Source of the DNA: Vibrio alfacsensis
GTDB lineage: Bacteria; Pseudomonadota; Gammaproteobacteria; Enterobacterales; Vibrionaceae
Assembly: GCF_003544875.1 (NCBI RefSeq)
Contig: NZ_CP032093.1
Coordinates: 1,302,001 to 1,366,000, forward strand
Direction of reading: 5' to 3'
Length of the DNA: 64,000 nt
The translations under genes and the position numbers were made by a program. Below the pieces are notes generated by a model that was not told where the DNA came from, did no database searches, and worked only from the letters and a program-made list of their open reading frames with translations. This document shows, one piece after another, positions 11,611-23,187 of this stretch. Position 1 is the first letter of the stretch, and each line of letters opens with the position of its first letter.

Positions 11611-12447
11611 TTAAGCACTTACTTCTATTTCGTAAGATGTAAATTTACGGATGTTGATCACGCCAGTATCAAAGATCAAATATTGACCTTTAATACCTTG
11701 CAGCGTGCCGGAAACAATCGGGTTTTTGTCAAAGTTGTGTGACGTAATCTTGATTGGATGCTGCTGAACCGGGTAGCTCAAATCGGTAATACTCTCAGTC
11801 AAAACTTCAATCGCATCATCACCATACTGTGCTTTGATCTCTGCAATTTTGTCTTCTACTAATGGTAATAGTTCGTTGAAGCGCTCATGTAACGGCATTG
11901 GTTCACCGTCGCCTTTTAATAGCGTTCTCCAGTTAGTTTTATCGGCAATGTGTTTCGCCAATTCCACTTCAATTAAACCTGAAATTTGACGAGTTTTCAC
12001 CTTGAAAATAGGCAGGCCTTGAGTTGCACCTTGGTCAATCCAACGTGTTGGAATTTGCGTGTGGCGTGTAATACCTACTTTTAAGCTAGAGGTGTTTGAT
12101 AGGTAAACGAAGTGGTCAACCATACAGTTTTCTTCGCCCCATTTCGGCTCGCGGCAGGTGCCTTGTTCGTAGTGACAAGTTTCTGGCTTCATAATACACA
12201 TATCGCAGCTTGCTAATTTCTTCATGCAAACGAAGCAATGACCTTGAGAGTAGCTTTTTTTAGTCTTCTTGCCGCAAGCGCAGCAGTAAATGTTCCCCGT
12301 ATGGGTGAGAGTCAGAGTTTGACCGAGAAACGCACTCAGATCGACTTCTTCATCACCTACAGGAAGACGGTAACTGACAGCACCGTCAAGAGATGCACGC
12401 ATTTTTTTTAGCGTACCAGTAGCAATTATTGACATGACATTACTCAT
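11611..12447 (-). CDS. DUF2797 zinc-binding protein
   Basis: The product is 278 residues. A cysteine-rich zinc-finger block (CCACGKKTK, HCFVCMKKLASCDMC, CHYEQGTC, CMVDH) spans about residues 50-115, followed by VYLSNTSSLKVGITRHTQIPTRW, the hallmark of the DUF2797 family. No biochemical role is established. The start is uncertain: ATG at 12447 or the ATG four codons later; neither has a clear Shine-Dalgarno sequence. Confidence 0.85.
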   Translation of the reverse strand: MSNVMSIIATGTLKKMRASLDGAVSYRLPVGDEEVDLSAFLGQTLTLTHTGNIYCCACGKKTKKSYSQGHCFVCMKKLASCDMCIMKPETCHYEQGTCREPKWGEENCMVDHFVYLSNTSSLKVGITRHTQIPTRWIDQGATQGLPIFKVKTRQISGLIEVELAKHIADKTNWRTLLKGDGEPMPLHERFNELLPLVEDKIAEIKAQYGDDAIEVLTESITDLSYPVQQHPIKITSHNFDKNPIVSGTLQGIKGQYLIFDTGVINIRKFTSYEIEVSA

Positions 12448-12771
12448 TATTGTGTTTTTGACCAGTATATACCTTACTAGCCTATAGATGGAGAGGAATG
12501 CTTCATAGAAACCGACTTAAACCTGTATTTGTTGCTTTTTTTGCAGAATGAGGGTGCCTGACGTGAATTGCTTCGCAAATCAGGGCGTTGTTTCAAAATC
12601 ATACAGACGTAAATCAAGATCACGTTTAACGTGTGCGTTGTATGTATTTAAAGTGAGAATGTGAGTTTAAAGTCACTTTTTGACTTGCAAAAATACTTTA
12701 TTTGCAATGGCAAAAATCTTTCAGTACATTGCACGATATAAATAGAGCGATTGATAGTTACTGGGCCAATC
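12448..12771. other. Intergenic region between divergent genes
   Basis: This 324-bp gap lies between the DUF2797 gene and the diguanylate cyclase and carries both promoters. No gene, repeat or RNA structure was recognised. Confidence 0.4.
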
Positions 12772-14106
12772 ATGATGAAATGGATACACAAATTTGTTTT
12801 TACCTTGTCGATATGCACGATCAGTTTGGTTGCGCTTTATGCTTTGCTTGGTGATACGCGCAAGCTTGTGGTAACGCCGGAACAGTTCAATATCCATGCT
12901 ACGAATGACGCGAGTGCTAATGGTCTTAGCAAATCAGAAATCACATACAATGAACAAAGTCTCACTCTGGACTGTGATTTACAGAAAAGTACATACGCTT
13001 GGCCGTATTGTGGTATTTCGGTCTATACCGATGTAAAAGAAGCCACAAAGGGATTAGATCTCTCTAGCTACCATACCATTCGTCTGACTTTGCGTTATGA
13101 AACCGCGGGTATTGGGGAGAACCCGAACAAAAATCTTCGAATTTACCTCAGAAATTACAACTCCGCATATTCTATTCCTCAAGATGAATACACCATTAAA
13201 TACAATGGAATGCAGTTTTCACCTTCCAGTTTTAGCGAAGTGATTGAAATTCCAATTAAGAATCTTCAAGTGATGACGTGGTGGTTAAACGATAACGATG
13301 TTGCCATTGAGCACTCTGCTCCTGAGTTCTCCAATATAACTCGAATTGATTTAGCGACAGGCGCTGGAGCGGCACTGGGCAAACATAAAATCGTTATTGA
13401 TAAGATTGAGTTTGAAGGTGCATATATCGAAGAGTCGACATTGTTGTTTGCATTACTTTTTTCATGGATGGCATTAGGGCTTGCATTTTCATTACATGAA
13501 ATGCGTAAAAATAAAATTGCCTATGATAAAGCAAGCAAACGTCATCGCCATTTAGAAAAGGTGAATAGCACACTAAGAGCGCAAAATTGTGAATTCGCTG
13601 AGTTAGCACACCGTGATGCGTTAACGGGTGCGATGAACCGTCATGCTGTACATAGCTGGTTAGAACAGCAAGCTCGCCATGTTCGTTGGGGGTATGAGTC
13701 GTTTTCAATCCTATACTTGGATTTAGATAAATTTAAGCGCGTCAACGACAAATATGGCCATCAAATGGGGGACGATATATTGCGGGAGTTCGTGATGGTG
13801 ATTGCGAGCAATATTGATGCAGATGACCGTTTGGTACGATGGGGTGGAGAAGAGTTTGTTGTTTTCTGTCCGGAAACGAATATCGAGCAGGCCGTTAAAA
13901 AGGCAGAAGCGGTGCGCAAAAGTGTTGAAAAGCATTTATGGGTCCATGGTGATACGTTGACGTGCAGTATTGGTGTGGCTCAAATGGAAAATGAACGAAT
14001 TTCAGAGACCATGGCAAGAGCGGATGAAGTTCTTTATTTAGCCAAACGTAACGGGCGAAATCGCATCGAAGTTAACTATGGCACTCAAGTAAACAGTGGC
14101 AGTTAA
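12772..14106 (+). CDS. Membrane diguanylate cyclase (GGEEF)
   Basis: The product is about 444 residues: TM segment (FVFTLSICTISLVALYALLG), a periplasmic domain of about 190 residues rich in beta strands, a second TM segment (LLFALLFSWMALGLAFSL), a short coiled coil, then a GGDEF domain with DALTGAMNR, LDLDKFKRVNDKYGH and an active-site RWGGEEF. All catalytic motifs are intact, so it should make cyclic di-GMP; the periplasmic domain resembles a carbohydrate-binding-type sandwich, which is inference. The frame is open from 12751, but the ATG-ATG at 12772 puts the hydrophobic segment at the usual distance. The C-terminus runs into an 18-bp tandem repeat. Confidence 0.85.
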   Translation: MMKWIHKFVFTLSICTISLVALYALLGDTRKLVVTPEQFNIHATNDASANGLSKSEITYNEQSLTLDCDLQKSTYAWPYCGISVYTDVKEATKGLDLSSYHTIRLTLRYETAGIGENPNKNLRIYLRNYNSAYSIPQDEYTIKYNGMQFSPSSFSEVIEIPIKNLQVMTWWLNDNDVAIEHSAPEFSNITRIDLATGAGAALGKHKIVIDKIEFEGAYIEESTLLFALLFSWMALGLAFSLHEMRKNKIAYDKASKRHRHLEKVNSTLRAQNCEFAELAHRDALTGAMNRHAVHSWLEQQARHVRWGYESFSILYLDLDKFKRVNDKYGHQMGDDILREFVMVIASNIDADDRLVRWGGEEFVVFCPETNIEQAVKKAEAVRKSVEKHLWVHGDTLTCSIGVAQMENERISETMARADEVLYLAKRNGRNRIEVNYGTQVNSGS

Positions 14107-14160
14107 GTGAACACTGGCTCTCAGGTAGATAACGGTAGTTAAGTGAAGTCAGATACTGAA
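14071..14160 (+). repeat. Degenerate 18-bp tandem repeat at the 3' end of the diguanylate cyclase gene
   Basis: Five 18-bp units begin GTTAAC/GTAAAC/GTGAAC/GTAGAT/GTGAAG at 14071, 14089, 14107, 14125 and 14143. Read in the gene's frame they give VNYGTQ, VNSGS-stop, VNTGSQ, VDNGS-stop, VKSDTE. The stop codon sits inside the second unit, so later units are untranslated unless the stop is lost. Confidence 0.7.
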
Positions 14161-14235
14161 CCTCATTTTTAGGCCCGACAACGTTAATCCCCACAACTTA
14201 ATCTCAACAACTACTTTAATTTCAAAAGCTAAGAA

Positions 14236-14264
14236 GAAAAATGGTGGCCGATTGGCCACCAAAA
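14236..14264 (-). terminator. Terminator of the dicarboxylate transporter gene
   Basis: The minus-strand stem GGTGGCC / GGCCACC around AATC is followed by ATTTTTCTTC. Confidence 0.8.
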
Positions 14265-14334
14265 CTGCTGCTCAATCTCTTTGTGAGGGGGTGATTACAT
14301 TTATCACCGGAACAGCAGTGTGTTGTGGTTTAAT

Positions 14335-15705
14335 TTACCAAAACAGCCAAGCAAATAGCGTCAGCGCGCCGATGCAGGCAATATTTAGAATTACCCCGAT
14401 CCTCATCATTTCTTTTTGCTGAATGTGGCCCGTACCAAAGACAATCGCGTTTGGTGGTGTTGCGACTGGCAGCATAAATGCACAAGATGCAGCTATCGCG
14501 ATTAATGCGGAAAGAATGACCGGTGACAGCCCTAGCGCTTCAGCAATCGTGGCGAATACCGGAACAAGCAGCGCAGCACTCGCCGTGTTACTAGCAAATT
14601 CAGTAAGGAATACGACGAAAGCGACGACTGCCAGGATAGTAAGAAACACGCCAGCTTGTTCTAAGAAACCTGTCAGACCATGTGCAAGAAACACACTTGT
14701 ACCCGTTACCTTTAAGACATTGCTAAGACAGATACCACCACCAAAGAGAATGAGTACACCCCAGTCGGTTGTTTTTTCTATGTCTTTCCACTCTACGGCG
14801 CGAGACGCCCCCAATAGTAAAATTGCACCGATAGCAACCAGCGTATCGAACTTGGCAAATCCGCCTAGCATGGCATTGATCGGTTTACTAAAGATCCAAA
14901 GTGTTACGGTTAAAAGGAAAATAGCCAAAGTCACCATTTTTCCGTTGGTCCACTCCACAGGTTTATGAGAGAGCTCGAAAGTATGGCTAAGATCCGGCTT
15001 AGTGACGGTGTATAGAACTAAAACAGCGATAGGTAATAAAATTAGTGAGATAGGTAGGCCGAGTTTCATCCAGTCAGTAAATCCTAAGCCAACTTCTGCG
15101 GCTGCAATCGCATTGGGCGGGCTTCCGACCAATGTTGCAATACCGCCGATTGAAGCACTATAAGCGATACCAAGCAGTACGAATAGAAATGTACGATGGT
15201 TTTTTTCTGCATCTAATTTGCTCATTACACCCAAAACAAGCGGTAACATCATTGCTGTTGTCGCTGTGTTTGATATCCACATTGATAGCGCAGCACTCAC
15301 ACCAAACAACATAAATACGGCCACCGACATTTTGCCGCCTGCAATGAGCAGCACTTTGTCAGCGATAGCACGATCCAGTTTTTGTTTGTGCAGCGCTGCC
15401 GCGAGTGCAAAACCGCCTAGGAATAGGAAAATAATTGAATTGGAAAAATTGTTAAGGGCAGTTTGGGTATTAAAAACGCCAAGAAATACAGCAAGCAATG
15501 GAATTAACAGAGCGGTAATGCTCACATGAATTGCTTCGGTTAACCAAAGTATTGCAACGAATACTAAAATACATAACCCGGTCACGACTTTGGGTTCAAA
15601 GGGTAGCGTATTGAATAGCAAAACAAACAGCATGATATTGAACACTAAAATCAAACTGTTGCGAGTGAAGAACCAGTTCTTCAATGTCACAGCAAATGCG
15701 GTCAT
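14335..15705 (-). CDS. Na+/dicarboxylate symporter, SLC13/DASS family (VcINDY-like)
   Basis: The product is 456 residues with about 11 hydrophobic segments. The two signature Ser-Asn-Thr motifs that bind Na+ and substrate are present ([11 protein letters not shown] near residue 145 and [11 protein letters not shown] near 375), each followed by a proline-rich partner (SPPNAIAA and ATPPNAIVF). This architecture and length match the structurally known V. cholerae INDY transporter, which imports succinate and other C4-dicarboxylates with sodium. It is a single-gene unit with its own terminator. Substrate specificity is inferred from the family. Confidence 0.88.
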   Translation of the reverse strand: MTAFAVTLKNWFFTRNSLILVFNIMLFVLLFNTLPFEPKVVTGLCILVFVAILWLTEAIHVSITALLIPLLAVFLGVFNTQTALNNFSNSIIFLFLGGFALAAALHKQKLDRAIADKVLLIAGGKMSVAVFMLFGVSAALSMWISNTATTAMMLPLVLGVMSKLDAEKNHRTFLFVLLGIAYSASIGGIATLVGSPPNAIAAAEVGLGFTDWMKLGLPISLILLPIAVLVLYTVTKPDLSHTFELSHKPVEWTNGKMVTLAIFLLTVTLWIFSKPINAMLGGFAKFDTLVAIGAILLLGASRAVEWKDIEKTTDWGVLILFGGGICLSNVLKVTGTSVFLAHGLTGFLEQAGVFLTILAVVAFVVFLTEFASNTASAALLVPVFATIAEALGLSPVILSALIAIAASCAFMLPVATPPNAIVFGTGHIQQKEMMRIGVILNIACIGALTLFAWLFW

Positions 15706-15947
15706 GGTTAGGCTCCTTTATTCCTGCCGTTTTGTTGATTTATTATGGCAAGGTAACTGACTTGTAGTTATTTATTGATTAAATGTTACATGCAAGCGCG
15801 GTTGGGATTTACGGAGATTGAACCGGAAAATAAGAAAATGTGACGCCAATAATTGGAAATGGGTAGAAAGCTACCCATTTAGTGATTTGGTCTTCGTGGT
15901 AAGAATAACACCAGGTATACAAGAGTCGCGTCGAGCGGTGATATAAG

Positions 15948-16739
15948 CTAGTTAGCTTGTTTTTGTTGGACGGATTCTTTTTGATCTTGTGCTTCTAGAG
16001 GAGGCTCTTCCGCGACGTGTGAAGCGGGTATTTCATCTTCAGTGTTCGTCTTGTCGACCGCGACAATAGGCACTTGAGGACCAAGGAAGCGAGGCTGGGT
16101 ATCCATGATGTAAAGGTCTAAAAAAGCTTTTACTCGAGCCAGCAGTTCACGGGTACGCATTGAGGTCTTTTGTTTATTTGTCGTTGGCCCCGCAACCGCA
16201 AGACACTGCGCATCAATATTATAAGCATCAGCAATAAACAGAGCTCGTTCACAATGAAAGCGTTGTGTCACGATGAGGAAGCGGTCGGATGCAAAAATCT
16301 TTTTTGCTCGGACGATAGAGTCGAGCGTACGAAACCCTGCATAATCAAGGTGAATCACCTCTTCTGGTACACCTGCTTTTAGTAGGTCACGTTTCATCGT
16401 CCATGGCTCATTGTAAGAACGGTGCGCGTTATCTCCACTGAGGAGAAACTGTTTTATCTTACCTTGTTTGTAGAGTTCAATGGCTGAGTTTATTCTGTGG
16501 GTGTAATAGGTATTGAGTGTTTTTCCGATGTACTTACTAGTACCAAGAACAACCGCCACTTCATGATTCGGAACTTGCTCGTAATTGGTATAAATTTGAT
16601 CCTGCGCTTGAAGCACAACCCAGCGGTCAATTGCGATAACCGTGCACAACAGGCCGAGAACAGAGATCGACAAAACCAAAGCAAAACGCTTCCATGACAA
16701 CTTAAGCTTCCACTTTGACCTTATGCGAGAAAACAGCAA
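15948..16739 (-). CDS. sanA: SanA-like envelope protein (DUF218/YdcF fold)
   Basis: The product is 263 residues: one N-terminal TM segment (ALVLSISVLGLLCTVIAI) followed by a DUF218 domain with VVLGTSKY, LLSGDNAHRSYNEP and VTQRFHCERAL. These are the conserved motifs of SanA, an envelope protein linked to vancomycin resistance at high temperature and to peptidoglycan/envelope homeostasis in enterobacteria. The last about 45 residues are acidic, low-complexity and not part of the domain. Confidence 0.85.
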   Translation of the reverse strand: MLFSRIRSKWKLKLSWKRFALVLSISVLGLLCTVIAIDRWVVLQAQDQIYTNYEQVPNHEVAVVLGTSKYIGKTLNTYYTHRINSAIELYKQGKIKQFLLSGDNAHRSYNEPWTMKRDLLKAGVPEEVIHLDYAGFRTLDSIVRAKKIFASDRFLIVTQRFHCERALFIADAYNIDAQCLAVAGPTTNKQKTSMRTRELLARVKAFLDLYIMDTQPRFLGPQVPIVAVDKTNTEDEIPASHVAEEPPLEAQDQKESVQQKQAN

Positions 16740-16896
16740 AACGTTCTATGTCCTTAATGAAAAAAGAATCTCTCATCATATCTTATAGAATTAAAGAGAA
16801 GCCCAGAAATGCCAAAATATGGTTAGGAGGATGAAAAATAGCATAAAATAAAAGCCCGCAGAGCGAGGCGAATTATTAGACAAATCGTCTCATTGC

Positions 16897-18585
16897 TTAG
16901 AATGCTGTGCGTTTGTAACGGCGGTAAACTGGCTGCCAGAATGCTTGGTCAATGGCATCATTCAGTGCTTCGTCAGTAATTTCTAACGCAACACCTTGCT
17001 CAATCGCTTTTTTAGCAACAGCGAATGCAATCTTCTTCGATACCAAATGAATTTCTTCTAATGGTGGAAGCAGAGCTCCGTGACCATTGATGGCAAGCGG
17101 AGAACAAGTCGCAAGTGCTCGGCTTGATTCCTGTAACATTTCGTCCGTTACTCTTCTTGCATTAACCGCAAGCACGCCAAGACCTATACCTGGGAAGATG
17201 TAACTGTTATTACACTGGGCGATAGGGTAAGAACGACCCTCATGCACGACGGGCTCAAACGGGCTACCTGTTGCAACAAGAGCTTCACCATTTGTCCAAC
17301 GAATAATGTCGTTTGGTGTTGCTTCAACACGACTTGTTGGATTTGACAGTGGGAAGATAATTGGGCGCGGACAGTGTTTGTGCATTTCTTCGATGACTTC
17401 TTGGCTAAATAGGCCTGGCGCACCAGAAACACCGATAAGTACGGTTGGTTTAGCGTTGTGCATCACATCAAGTAGTGAGAAAGCATTCCCTTCCGTTTCC
17501 CACTTCTTCGTGTTGTCGAACTTCTGAACGAGACGCTGTTGGAAATCAAGTAAGTTCGGCATGCCTTCTTGTAGTAGGCCCCAACGGTCGACCATGTAAA
17601 CTTGAGATCGTGCTTTTTTATCAGAAATGCCCTCTGACACCATCTGAGCGATGATCGCTTCGGCAATGCCACAGCCTGCTGAGCCCGCGCCTAAGAAAGT
17701 AATACGTTGGTCAGAAAGTTTTGTTCCCGCAGCTTTACATGCCGCAAGTAGTGAGCCTACCGTAACCGCGGCTGTTCCTTGAATATCATCATTGAAACAA
17801 CAGATACGGTCTTTGTAGCGTTCTAGTAATGGCATCGCATTTTTTTGAGCGAAATCTTCGAATTGGATTAACGCATCTGGCCAGCGGCGTTGAACCGCCT
17901 GGATGAACTCCTCAACAAACGCATCGTAGTCAGGGCCAGTGATGCGTGGATGACGCCATCCCATGTACATAGGATCCGCTAAACGTTGAGGGTTGTTTGT
18001 ACCAACATCCAGCACGATAGGCAGCGTGTAAGCTGGGCTGATACCACCACAGGCGGTGTACAGTGATAGCTTACCGATAGGAATGCCCATGCCACCGATA
18101 CCCTGGTCACCCAAACCTAAGATTCGTTCGCCATCGGTTACAACAATCACTTTTACGTTATGGTTTGCTGCGTTGTTTAACAAGTCGTCGATGCGATCAC
18201 GGTTCGGGTATGAGATGAACAAACCACGGCCACGACGGTAAATGTTAGAGAAGTTTTCACATGCTGCACCCACAGTCGGAGTGTAGATGATAGGCATCAT
18301 CTCTGAAATGTGGTTTTGAACTAAGCGATAAAAAAGCGTTTCGTTTGTGTCTTGGATGTTGCGCAGGTAGATATGCTTATCCATGTCACTTTCGAAGCTT
18401 TTGTACTGACGGTAGGCACGCTCTACTTGCTCTTGGATAGTTTCGGTCGTTTCAGGTAGAAGACCATCTAAGTTGAATGAGCTGCGTTCTTCTGTCGTAA
18501 ATGCACTGCCTTTGTTCAAAAGCGGAGTTGCCAAAAGAGCCGGTCCCGCAAAAGGGATATAGAGTGGGCGCTTGTCGTTGTTCAT
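16897..18585 (-). CDS. maeA: NAD-dependent malic enzyme
   Basis: The product is 562 residues, the usual size for the large bacterial NAD-malic enzyme, which decarboxylates malate to pyruvate. Visible motifs include the catalytic [15 protein letters not shown] and [20 protein letters not shown], the metal-binding FEDFAQKNA and [13 protein letters not shown], and the NAD-binding [13 protein letters not shown]. The gene stands alone. A weak GCC/GGC hairpin followed by TTTTATTTTA around 16846-16872 may be its terminator. Confidence 0.95.
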   Translation of the reverse strand: MNNDKRPLYIPFAGPALLATPLLNKGSAFTTEERSSFNLDGLLPETTETIQEQVERAYRQYKSFESDMDKHIYLRNIQDTNETLFYRLVQNHISEMMPIIYTPTVGAACENFSNIYRRGRGLFISYPNRDRIDDLLNNAANHNVKVIVVTDGERILGLGDQGIGGMGIPIGKLSLYTACGGISPAYTLPIVLDVGTNNPQRLADPMYMGWRHPRITGPDYDAFVEEFIQAVQRRWPDALIQFEDFAQKNAMPLLERYKDRICCFNDDIQGTAAVTVGSLLAACKAAGTKLSDQRITFLGAGSAGCGIAEAIIAQMVSEGISDKKARSQVYMVDRWGLLQEGMPNLLDFQQRLVQKFDNTKKWETEGNAFSLLDVMHNAKPTVLIGVSGAPGLFSQEVIEEMHKHCPRPIIFPLSNPTSRVEATPNDIIRWTNGEALVATGSPFEPVVHEGRSYPIAQCNNSYIFPGIGLGVLAVNARRVTDEMLQESSRALATCSPLAINGHGALLPPLEEIHLVSKKIAFAVAKKAIEQGVALEITDEALNDAIDQAFWQPVYRRYKRTAF

Positions 18586-18801
18586 TGGGTGCCTTTATGT
18601 AGGGTTGTGGGATGCGGGTAAAATTCTAACGGGTTCAGTATTTAGTTGTAAACAATCGTTGATGCACATCAACGTAATGTCGCAAAAAAAATTAATACCC
18701 GATGAAAATATCGTCAGTATAGCCGCTGTAGTGATTCCTAAAGCAAGAATTTTTCACTTGAGTATAATAGGGTGTTCTAACCACATACGATCCTTTCATT
18801 T

Positions 18802-21233
18802 ATGTCTCAATTGCCTATTGATAGCTTAAAAGCTGAATTTGACCAACTCGTAAATCACCATCACCTTGTGGTTGAAGCTGAGACGGGGTCCGGTAAATCG
18901 ACTCGTTTGCCAATATGGGCTGCCAATCATGGCCGCGTTTTGGTCATTGAGCCGCGTCGAATTGCTTGTACGTCATTAGCTGAATTTCTGGTTGAGCAAT
19001 CTGGTCAAGCATTAGGCACGAAAATTGGTTATGCGATTAAGCTCCATGCGCACTTTGATGAGAACACACAAGTTGTGTTCGTCACACCTGGGGTCGCACT
19101 GCGTTGGTTTGCAGAAGACAAGCTTACAAACTTCGATATTGTTATGGTGGATGAGTTTCACGAGCGCCGCTGGGATATTGATCTCCTTACTGCAATTTTA
19201 AGAAAGAAAATCAGCATCGTTTAATCGTCACATCTGCAACGTTAGAGGGCGACAAACTGGCTGAGTTCATAGGGGCAAAAAGACTTCGTTCTAATGGGCG
19301 TTGCTTTCCCGTGACGGTGACATATCGAGCGCGTGATAGTCGTTATTTGCCCAATAAAAAAGGTTGTGAGAATGATGTCGTAAGTACCGTCAAAGAAGCG
19401 TTAGAAGATGAAGAGGTCGATATTCTTGTCTTCTTACCCGGGCGTAAAGAGATCACTCAATGCGCTCAGATGTTGCAGCATATTGAAGACGTGCTGGTGG
19501 TCAAATTGCATGCATCGGTGAGTGATGATGAAAGGCATCGTGCACTTACCACTCAAAATCAGCGCAAGATAGTGTTAGCGACCAACGTGGCGGAGACGTC
19601 TTTGACGATCCCGAATATCCGTGTCGTGATAGACAGCGGTTTAGAGCGTCGGACTATTCAACGAAACGGGCGTACTGCTCTGATGTTGACCAATATTTCT
19701 AAAGCCAGTGCCGCACAACGAATGGGTCGAGCAGGCCGGGTTTCTGAGGGAGCGTGCATTCGTTTATATGGTGAGCATGCGCCACTGGAACTCGTCACGC
19801 CACCGGAGCTTCATCGTGAAGAACTCGTGGAGCCAATGTTGGCAGCCGCTTGTTGTGGCTATCCCTTGTCGAACCTTCCATTTCTTGAAACATTGCCCGA
19901 GAAATCATTAGCTTTGGCCGCGCAAACGTTGCGTTCAATGGGAGCGATTGACGATAAAGGTAATGTCACTGACCATGGCAAAAAGGTTTACCCGCTGCCG
20001 ATTGATGCTTTGTTTGCAGATTTGGTTACCCGTATTCAAACAAAAGCAGAAAAAGAGGCGATGATCGATTTGGCAGCAGCGTTATCTGTACCTGCTCAGT
20101 TGTACCAGTTGCAGAGTGGAGAGGCAGCAGAAGCATTAGACCAACAAGAAACATTCGGTTGCGATGTGGCCTTGATGATTCGTCTGGTGCGTGGTGAGCA
20201 ACTGCCCGGAGTAAACGTTGATGTGAGTGTCTTAGAAGAAGCACAGGGTTTAGCCAAACAGATGCGAGCGGTTTTTGAACTGCCCGATCTTGAAGTTGCC
20301 TCGCGTTATAAACGAGACGTATTGGTTAAAGCGATGGCTAAACTGCATCCAGAGATCGTATTTGTGCGGCGTGAACGTCGGCGAGATGCGCTTGGTAATG
20401 GCATGATGGAAATGATGGTTGGTCGCAATAGTCGGTTCCCAGAAGCAAGTGAAGCGGCTTTGGTTTTAGATAGCCACAGCTTACCCGGACGAGGTGTAAA
20501 GCAAACGCTCAATCTTGCTTCAGTTATGATGCCAATTTCGCTCCGTTTGCTTAGAGAGTTGGAGCTAGGTGAGTGGCAGCAAGGCGAAACGAATTATGAA
20601 GAAGAATCGCCACGTGCCACCATGCATTTGGTTTATGCCGGTCGTCGTATCTTTACAGAGTACCAAGCACTTAAAGGTGAAGTTGCAGTTCAATCCATTG
20701 CAGAGATGATTGAAGATGAAACGCTGTTGCCTGAATTTGCGCCACTAAGAAAACAACAAATTCAGCATTGGAAGATCTACAACGCACTTGGGTTAAACCC
20801 AGATCTTATCGATAAAGGGGCAATTGAAAATCTAACTTTTTCATCGTGGTTGGTCGAACAATTGGAAACTCTGGGTGTAGAGAGTATTGAAGATATTGAG
20901 TTGTTCGAAGCGAAAGACATCCCATTTAAAGGCGTTCCCGAGTGGGAATACGAGGATTTCGCGGAGAAGTTTCCATTAAAGCTGGTTTTAGCGGAACTAA
21001 AGCTCGATGTTGAGTATTTTGTATCTCGAAAACTGGTCCACGTCATTTATGTAGAGGGAAGTCGAAAGGCTGATCCAAAGCGGTGGGAATTGCCTCGATG
21101 GTCTGGATGGAAAGTTCAGTATAAAAGGCGAGTCGAGTCATTGACGTTAAATGATAGTGAGGAATCGTTCTTGGGTTTGTTTATTGCTGCTTTCTTTCAA
21201 AACGGTCATCCGTTGGTTGTTGTTTATAATTAA
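18802..21233 (+). pseudogene. hrpB: HrpB-like DEAH-box ATP-dependent helicase, frameshifted
   Basis: Full length would be about 810 residues, like E. coli HrpB. The first frame carries Walker A (ETGSGKST), LVIEPRRIACTSLAE and DEFHERRWDID. The second carries motif III (SATLEGDKLAE), FLPGRKEI, TNVAETSLTIPNIRVVID and QRMGRAGR. The frames meet at 19203-19205: adding one A to that AAA gives LRKENQHRLIVTSATLEG without interruption. The role of HrpB in bacteria is poorly known; related DEAH helicases remodel RNA. The C-terminal third is less conserved but keeps the HrpB-type RWELPRWSGWKVQYKR end. The single-base loss in a short A run suggests sequencing error. Confidence 0.8.
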
Positions 21234-21418
21234 AAATATGAATTAAATCGACATTCACACATAGCTAATATGTGTATGGTTTGTTATGAGATTGATTTTG
21301 ATATTTCCTTTTGTAAATAAAATCAGGAATAAAAGACCATTGTCTTATATCCTATTGCTATATCAAAGTGGTTGCGATATTTCGTATAACTCAATTTTGT
21401 TGAGTGTAGAGGTATAGG

Positions 21419-21796
21419 ATGAAGCACCAAGGAAAGATATGCATTGAATTCGACTACACCAGTTTTTTAGGCGCATCAGGAAGTAAAAAATGGACCTTTG
21501 TTGAGGCCTTTTCTACTATTGCTCCTATTTTTGGTTTGTTGTGGAAGCAAAACATCGCAGAATTAAGTAAACCAGAGGATCGTCTCTGGGAAGCGGCATT
21601 AAAATCGATGTCTTCACGTCAAAGCGACGAGTCAAATCTCGTGAAGTTAGTAAAGCTCGCTCAGCACGAGGGAATACAAGAACTACGCGTAGTCATGCCT
21701 TATTCGTTAGACTCAGAACAAATTGAGTACATCGAAGCTCGAAGTCAACTAAAAGTAGATATCACAGAGCAAGACGTACTTAACTTGAAACTTTAA
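21419..21796 (+). CDS. Hypothetical protein (125 aa)
   Basis: The product is 125 residues with no motif I can assign. Predicted mixed alpha/beta, no signal peptide, one moderately hydrophobic stretch (AFSTIAPIFGLLW). The C-terminal half (EGIQELRVVMPYSLDSEQIEYIEAR) resembles a small regulatory or binding fold. It has its own upstream region of about 180 bp and a strong terminator downstream, which supports a real gene. Confidence 0.6.
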   Translation: MKHQGKICIEFDYTSFLGASGSKKWTFVEAFSTIAPIFGLLWKQNIAELSKPEDRLWEAALKSMSSRQSDESNLVKLVKLAQHEGIQELRVVMPYSLDSEQIEYIEARSQLKVDITEQDVLNLKL

Positions 21797-21814
21797 CGAA
21801 TAGTGATAAATCAA

Positions 21815-21846
21815 TAAAGCGACCGCACAACCGGTCGCTTTTTTTG
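21815..21846 (+). terminator. Terminator after the 125-aa gene
   Basis: The stem AAGCGACCG / CGGTCGCTT with a 6-nt loop is followed by TTTTTT. Confidence 0.9.
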
Positions 21847-21877
21847 TTTGGAATCCGGTTGATTTTTAGCCGGATAG

Positions 21878-22981
21878 TTAATCAATCAGCCCGTATTCTT
21901 TGCTAAGAATTTCAATGATCTCAGCTTTTGGGTTGTCACTGAGTGCGATTGGTTTTCCTGTGATCTTTTCAGCAATACCAATGTAAGTGCGAGAAATATC
22001 CATCAATGATTCAACTGGAAGATCATTATCACGGGCTAATGCTTCACGCTCAGGCATACGCTCTTTATTAAGTAGAATGTCCGGATCTGGGAAGTAGTTA
22101 AGTAAGAACTGGCGGAACCCTTCTTTTGAGTTTTCAACAATGTTGCCCGCTAAGTATTCTTTTGTATCCCAAATACGTGAAGAGTCCGGTGTGCCCACTT
22201 CATCCATGTAAATTAGCTTTTCGTTACCAACGGCGTCATGTACATAGCCAAACTCAAACTTAGTATCAACAAACGTTTGGTCAATGGCTTCAAGCGCATC
22301 GCTAATGACACTGAAACCCTCTTTTAATAGCTTTTCGTATTGCGCGATGTCTTCTGCACTTGAAAAGTTAAATGCTTCAAAGTTGTCGACAATATTTTGG
22401 CGAGTAATATTCACGTCATCTGCTTCAGGAACGCCTGGGATACCTTTCAAAATGCCTTTAGTTGATGGTGTCATCAGCAGTTCTGGTAGGGCTTTGTCTT
22501 TCTCTAAGCCTTCAGGGAGTTGAATACCGCAGAATTCGCGTTCACCATTCGCATAAGCACGCCACATCGAACCCGTAATGTACTTACGGCAGATCGCTTC
22601 TATTTTAACTGGCTTCGCTTTTTGAACAATCCATACAAACGGGTGAGGTATATCTAGAATATGGCTATCAGCTAGACCGTTATCTTTAAACAGTTTAAAC
22701 CAGTGATTCGAAATTGCGTTTAGTGCGGCGCCTTTACCTGGAACGCCTTTTAGGCCGCCCTCACCATGCCAGATACAATCGAATGCAGAGATGCGATCGC
22801 TAATTACCATAATGGCTAATGGCGCATTGGGTGCGACATCGTATCCTTTTTCTTTGATCAGTCGTGCACTGTCTTCTTCTGTTAGCCAATAAACAGAGCG
22901 GACTTTTCCGCTGTGTACTGGTTTTTTTGTGCGAATTGGCAGGTCGTCATTGACGGCAAGTACTTGATTGGCAAGGCTCAT
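21878..22981 (-). CDS. purC: Phosphoribosylaminoimidazole-succinocarboxamide synthase (SAICAR synthetase)
   Basis: The product is 367 residues, the long form typical of Vibrio. It joins CAIR and aspartate in purine synthesis. Conserved blocks include [10 protein letters not shown] near the N-terminus, [40 protein letters not shown], and DTKFEFGYV followed by [14 protein letters not shown], which carry nucleotide- and CAIR-binding residues. A perfect PurR box lies 120 bp upstream. Confidence 0.95.
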   Translation of the reverse strand: MSLANQVLAVNDDLPIRTKKPVHSGKVRSVYWLTEEDSARLIKEKGYDVAPNAPLAIMVISDRISAFDCIWHGEGGLKGVPGKGAALNAISNHWFKLFKDNGLADSHILDIPHPFVWIVQKAKPVKIEAICRKYITGSMWRAYANGEREFCGIQLPEGLEKDKALPELLMTPSTKGILKGIPGVPEADDVNITRQNIVDNFEAFNFSSAEDIAQYEKLLKEGFSVISDALEAIDQTFVDTKFEFGYVHDAVGNEKLIYMDEVGTPDSSRIWDTKEYLAGNIVENSKEGFRQFLLNYFPDPDILLNKERMPEREALARDNDLPVESLMDISRTYIGIAEKITGKPIALSDNPKAEIIEILSKEYGLID

Positions 22982-23100
22982 TGCGACATTCCTATCATAT
23001 TATTCAAACGTCATAATAGAGGATATATTCAGCAAAAAATTAACGCTAAATAAATCGAATGTGGGCATCATACCAGAACTATCTTAACTCGCCAGATAAA

Positions 23101-23116
23101 AAGCAAACGTTTGCTT
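23101..23116. promoter_or_regulatory. PurR operator upstream of purC
   Basis: AAGCAAACGTTTGCTT is a perfect 16-bp palindrome that contains the PurR core GCAAACGTTTGC. Its position 120 bp before the purC start fits repression of purC by PurR with hypoxanthine or guanine. Confidence 0.85.
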
Positions 23117-23131
23117 GATTTTCTTGAAACA

Positions 23132-23160
23132 TAAAAAAGCCTCCCAAAACAAGGAGGCGA
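23132..23160 (-). terminator. Terminator of the SulA-like gene
   Basis: The minus-strand stem GCCTCC / GGGAGGC is followed by TTTTTT, 28 bp after the stop codon of the SulA-like gene. Confidence 0.9.
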
Positions 23161-23187
23161 GATGCAGGATGGATAACGTCGATCTTA

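Noticed and set aside
12788..12797. Sixth exact copy of ACAAATTTGT
   Set aside because: It lies inside the coding region of a diguanylate cyclase far from the island and has no promoter context.
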